From Citrus sinensis (Eukaryota > Streptophyta > Magnoliopsida > Sapindales > Rutaceae): a stretch of DNA of 64,000 nt. The number at the start of each line of letters is the position of its first letter. Positions within the stretch are counted from its first letter, which is position 1. The stretch covers positions 5,642,001 through 5,706,000 of the forward strand of contig NC_068564.1 of the NCBI RefSeq assembly GCF_022201045.2, written 5' to 3'. The notes beneath the pieces were generated by a model, which worked only from the letters and a program-made list of their open reading frames with translations, was not told where the DNA came from and searched no databases. Below are positions 60,211 through 64,000 of this stretch, one piece after another. The translations under genes were made by a program, and so were the position numbers.

Positions 60211-61636
60211 GTTTGTTCTTTGAAATAAAGAGAGAACTGCGTGGTTTTAAAGAATTATTATTATCATTTTTAAATGTATAAAATTGTCAAAGTAATAAAT
60301 TTAAATGTTGTGTATTTTATGCATATCATATTTAAAGTATCTACTATTAATATTCAATTCAAACTCAAACACATAGAACAATTTGGCATGCGTCTATTAT
60401 GTTTCATATTGTTTTGATTTATGTAGCGTCCTAAATTATATTTAGTGCTGTTCTATGATTTGCGTAGTGTAAGATTGAATTCAAATAATTAAATTAATTT
60501 AGAAAAAAATTAAATGTTCTAACATTAATCTATTCACTGCTAGATATTTAAAATAATTTTATTTATAAACCTAAACCACAGATTGAAAATTCAAAATTTT
60601 AAAGATATAATACGAAACAATGAAAATAACTAAACAAAATAAGTCTTAATGCTTAACCTCAAATTTAGTTCAATAAAAATTTATATAAGTATCTAAAATA
60701 AGGATTTAAATCTTATAAAAAAAAGGGGGTAAAGATAAAAGGCTTGAGTAAGTTTTAATATGTGATGCTAAAGCCAAGGTCTAGTTGCAAATGATAATAA
60801 GTAGTCTTTATATAGATTTATCAATATTAAAAGCTATTAATCCAAAGATTGATTTTAATATTTTATGGTAAATGAAAATAAATATCCCAAATACATACAT
60901 TTTGAAGTTGTTATAATATTTCTAATTTGTCAAATGGATTTTACTAATATTAAAATATATTAACCCAAACATTTATGTAAGTATTTTTATAAATACAAAT
61001 TATAATAAATAAAATAATTTACATTCTGAATTTTATTATAAATATTACAAAGTTAAATTAGTATTATTAGTCGGTTAAATAGATTTATTATTATTGCTGG
61101 TATTGTTGTTGCAACATTTGGCACTGTCATTTAGTCAAATGCTTTGGAAATATTTATGATATGAACTTTAAAATGCTATGGCATCTATCTACTTACAATT
61201 ACAAAATATATGCATTTTTCACTCACACACAATGTATTATGTGTATTTTATTGAGATCATCAATGATTAAAAAAAACAAAACACGCCGAATGCATGAAGA
61301 AGTTTAATAAAAACAATTTTTCCCCCTAACAATTCTATTGGTAGGAAAATCTAATTGAGAAAACTTAATACAAAATTTAATTTTTTTAGTACTCAACACG
61401 ATCTATTTCTTAATTAAGAATAAATTTATTTTAGATATTAGAAGAAACTAAATGTAATTAAATTTACATACCAATTTATTAGCGTTATAGTGCAATTTGT
61501 TATTGCCCTTCCATTTTAATTTTACTTGCAATTTCTCCTCGCACACCACTCCCACACTAGTCACAAATTAACAGCACAATGCATAATTTATCAGTTCTAT
61601 TACCGCCTAGGAATTGATCTTGGCTGGTGTATAAAT

Positions 61637-62151
61637 TAGGAATGGCAATAAAATCCGAACGCGGAGAATCTAGATGTAGACAGTTGAGATCCGCACGGAT
61701 CTTGAATATCAAGCATTCGGATTTGATTAAATTTTATTTTAAATTAAAAATTTTATTTTATTTATGGATTTATGATGTCGTTGTATATTATTCGTGTTGA
61801 ATTATTAATTGTTGAATTATGATTAAATTTTATTTGATATTATTAGATAAATTATTAAATTTTATTTTAAATTAAAAAATTAAAAATTAAATTTTATTTG
61901 TGTATTTATGTTATTGTTGTATATTATTCATGTTGAATTATTAATTGTTGAATTATGATTAAATTTTATTTGATATTATTAGGTAAATTATTGAATTTTT
62001 AAATTATATATTAAATTATTAAATTTTAATTTTTACAAATTTAGATATATGGAATACCCACCACATCCGGATCCACATTATTTTTTACGGATCCGAATTC
62101 AAGTGCACCTATATCTTGATCCGCATCCGGATTCAAATTTTGCCAACCCTA
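61637..62151. mobile_element. hAT-type MITE with internal duplication
   Basis: Ends TAGGAATGGCAATAAAATCC and, reversed, TAGGGTTGGCAAAATTTG form terminal inverted repeats. Subterminal CATCCGGATCC-type palindromes are typical of a common plant hAT MITE. The flanks (GTATAAAT and AATAAATA) give only an imperfect 8-base duplication. It separates copies 2 and 3 of the tandem array. Confidence 0.7.
61771..61997. repeat. Internal direct repeat in the hAT MITE
   Basis: A block of about 90 bases containing GTTGAATTATTAATTGTTGA and ATTTTATTTGATATTATTAG occurs twice with a period of about 136 bases. Confidence 0.85.
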
Positions 62152-62720
62152 ATAAATAAGCAAGCAATGCATAATTTATCATGTTTCCTCTTTGGATTGT
62201 CAATTAAGTTTTATTTAAATTCCTGCATTTTGTTTTGTATGTGTGCGCTTGTTTCTTCTAAGTAGAGAGACGCGTGGCTTAAAGATTTATTATTATCATT
62301 TTTAAATATATAGAATTGCCAAATTAATAAATCTAAATGTTTTGTATTTTAAGCATATCATAGTTTGGAATGCCTATATTATATTTCATATTGTTTGTGA
62401 ATCGTATAGTGTAAGATTGGAATCAAATAATTGAATTAACTTAGAATAAAATTAAATATACTATTTTCATGTATTAATTGTTAGATAATTAAAATAATTT
62501 TATTTATTGACATAAACAACATTTTGCAAATTCAAAATTTTAAAATATATAACACAGAATGACAAAATATTAAAAAAATAATTTTATTTAAATCTTAAAA
62601 AAAGGTTATGGATAAATCTAAATTAAATTTATAAGTTTATTTTAGATATCAGACGAAACTAAATCTAAATAAAAGTTATATACATTAAACAAAACATACA
62701 CCCTTTTCATTTCATCACTC

Positions 62721-64000
62721 TTTTTAATTTTTCTCAAGTTTCAAGTTTGTCGTTGAATTAGATTTGTAAAAATCCGACCAACCCATTATTGAATTAGGGA
62801 GTTATGATAATTGCTCTTCTCTATTTATCTCAACACTGCCCAATTTTCAATTAATCTCATTTATTTTCAAAATTTTCTCATTAAAATTAAAAACAAATAT
62901 TAATTTTTTTAACTTTTTCTTTTTCTCCCTTTTTCTAGAATCACCACTATACCCATGTCATCATTAGGTGATTTCGTTTATGTGGAATGTGTTTTGTTGT
63001 TTAGTTTTCTGATTTTTGATCTGGGTATTCTTAATGTGGATACATTCATCAGAAATGAGATCACCTTCTGAATTGCTTGTATTTCGAATTTTTATTTGCT
63101 GATTTGAATGATTGCTTTGGTCAACGGGCTTTACTGCTAATAGTTGATATGGGCTTATGTCAGTTAATGTTTAGAGTGAAGATCTGGTCTTTTGGGCTGA
63201 AACTGGTTTTATTTTGCTTTCTTGCTAAATTGACTTTGCTTTATTCACTTGCTCTCTTCAGAGGTTATTATTATTATTTTTTTCCCGGTTCCTTTAGATA
63301 TCATGATCTGCCTATTTTTCCCGGGAAGAGTGTTATATATTGCTAAATTAGATGTTTTTCCCGTTAAAATAATAAAATTCAGTTTAATGGGTATGATGTT
63401 GATTGCTATACTAGAAAAAAAAATGCATATGAAAGAGAAAAGAAAAAAAAATTAAAAAATAAATATTTATTTTTAATTCTTAAAAGTGTAATTTTGCAAA
63501 TAAATAACATTAATTAGAAAGTGAGGGTTGTTAATAAAAGTTGTAGAGTCAAATATCACTACACTTGATTGGGTTGAGAAAAATTAACTCAACCCAACCA
63601 AATAAACATATCCAACTCAATTTAATCTAACTCTTAAATCATCGGGTTGGGTTAATTAGGTTGATAAAAATTAAAAATTTAGAAAATTCAAATACAAAAG
63701 TTGAAAAATATTCATTGTTTAAAATAAAATTCACATAATTAAAAAAAAACACATTAATTCTCCATCATAACATTAAATGTTGTCCATTGGTGCCCATCGT
63801 TTATTAATAAACAACATGATGTTATATTTAAATACAAGTTGACTTACTTTTTAGTGAAAATTCGTGGTTTGATTTCTAATTTTTGTATTTAGAAAATTTA
63901 ATCAATATTAGGTTAATAGAGAGAAATTGAAAAGAATCTCTTTTATAAAAGAATAAAAATAATCTAAAATTAGATTTAGCTCTTTAGGGCTTCACAGCTA
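62721..64000. other. AT-rich end of window
   Basis: 62940-63400 is less AT-rich than its surroundings and has TTTTCTTTTTCTCC pyrimidine tracts, possibly part of a transcript or a decayed transposon. It shares GGGAAGAGTGTT with the Mutator-like element at 24171-25447. The 89-codon plus-strand frame at 63077 is hydrophobic and low in complexity, so I do not call it a gene. 63570-63660 carries AACCCAACC-type repeats like those of hAT MITEs. Confidence 0.35.

Larger units (their letters stand above)
58465..62720. repeat. About three diverged tandem copies of an AT-rich unit
   Basis: Copy 1 (about 58465-59935), copy 2 (about 60150-61600) and a shortened copy 3 (about 62155-62720) share ordered blocks such as TTTATTTAA...GTGTGC, AATTATTATTATCATTTTT, TGAATTCAAATAATTAAATTAA, ATAATTTTATTTAT and AAATTCAAAATTTTAAA. 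Spacing between copies is about 1.6 and 2.0 kb. The first part of copy 1 overlaps the presumed promoter and 5' exon of the OTU4-type gene, so the repeat unit carries that upstream region. The copies have no long reading frame. Confidence 0.85.

Noticed and set aside
63077..63455. Hydrophobic plus-strand frames near the right end
   Set aside because: Phe/Leu/Tyr-rich translation of T-rich DNA with a homopolymer in the middle. Recorded only as a region note.
1..64000. CRISPR arrays, operons, bacterial regulatory sites
   Set aside because: The window is plant nuclear DNA; no spaced repeats of CRISPR type and no bacterial gene organisation were seen.

Overview
This is nuclear DNA of a flowering plant, most likely a woody eudicot (a Citrus-like rosid would fit, but this rests on gene content and remembered protein similarity, not on a search). 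The evidence is AT-rich intergenic DNA, short introns with GT-AG borders, Ty3/gypsy and Ty1/copia retrotransposons, hAT, Mutator and PIF-type MITEs, and several plant-specific gene families. All nine host genes I can support lie on the minus strand.

Layout. 1-5 kb: two minus-strand Ty3/gypsy elements, one with an open gag-protease frame running off the left edge (A), one decayed with its integrase deleted (B). 5.5-27.6 kb: three tandem two-exon cytochrome P450 genes (CYP71 clan, CYP93/CYP705-like). The first two are close paralogues separated by a 9-kb retrotransposon cluster: a copia LTR remnant, a decayed chromovirus with two LTRs and a Met-tRNA primer site (C), and a plus-strand gypsy remnant (D) fused to the tail and 3' LTR of a copia element. 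MITEs with target-site duplications lie in the intron of P450-2 and between P450-2 and P450-3, one of them nested inside another.

28.7-58.4 kb is gene-rich: a 54-residue membrane-anchored small protein split over two exons, a POLYCHOME/UVI4-type inhibitor of the anaphase-promoting complex, a RABA4D-type small GTPase, a bHLH130/FBH4-type transcription factor, an LRR receptor-like pseudokinase, and an OTU4-type deubiquitinase. As I remember the Arabidopsis map, UVI4/OSD1, bHLH130, this LRR kinase and OTU4 are also neighbours in two duplicated blocks (around At2g42260-42290 and At3g57810-57860), so this half looks like an old conserved gene block, while the P450/retroelement half looks lineage-specific. 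The genes in the block have no obvious shared pathway.

58.4-64 kb has no recognised gene. It holds about three diverged tandem copies of an AT-rich unit of about 1.5 kb whose first copy includes the presumed OTU4 promoter and 5' end, a duplicated coding-like segment between copies 1 and 2, and an hAT-type MITE between copies 2 and 3.

The most interesting items are the two P450 paralogues that lost the conserved I-helix threonine, the small split membrane-protein gene, the gypsy-copia fusion with a direct repeat at its junction, a MITE whose empty site is preserved in a nearby tandem duplicate, a possible Pack-MULE nested in a Tourist-like element, and the multiplied upstream region of OTU4. 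I do not see a clearly new multi-gene system.
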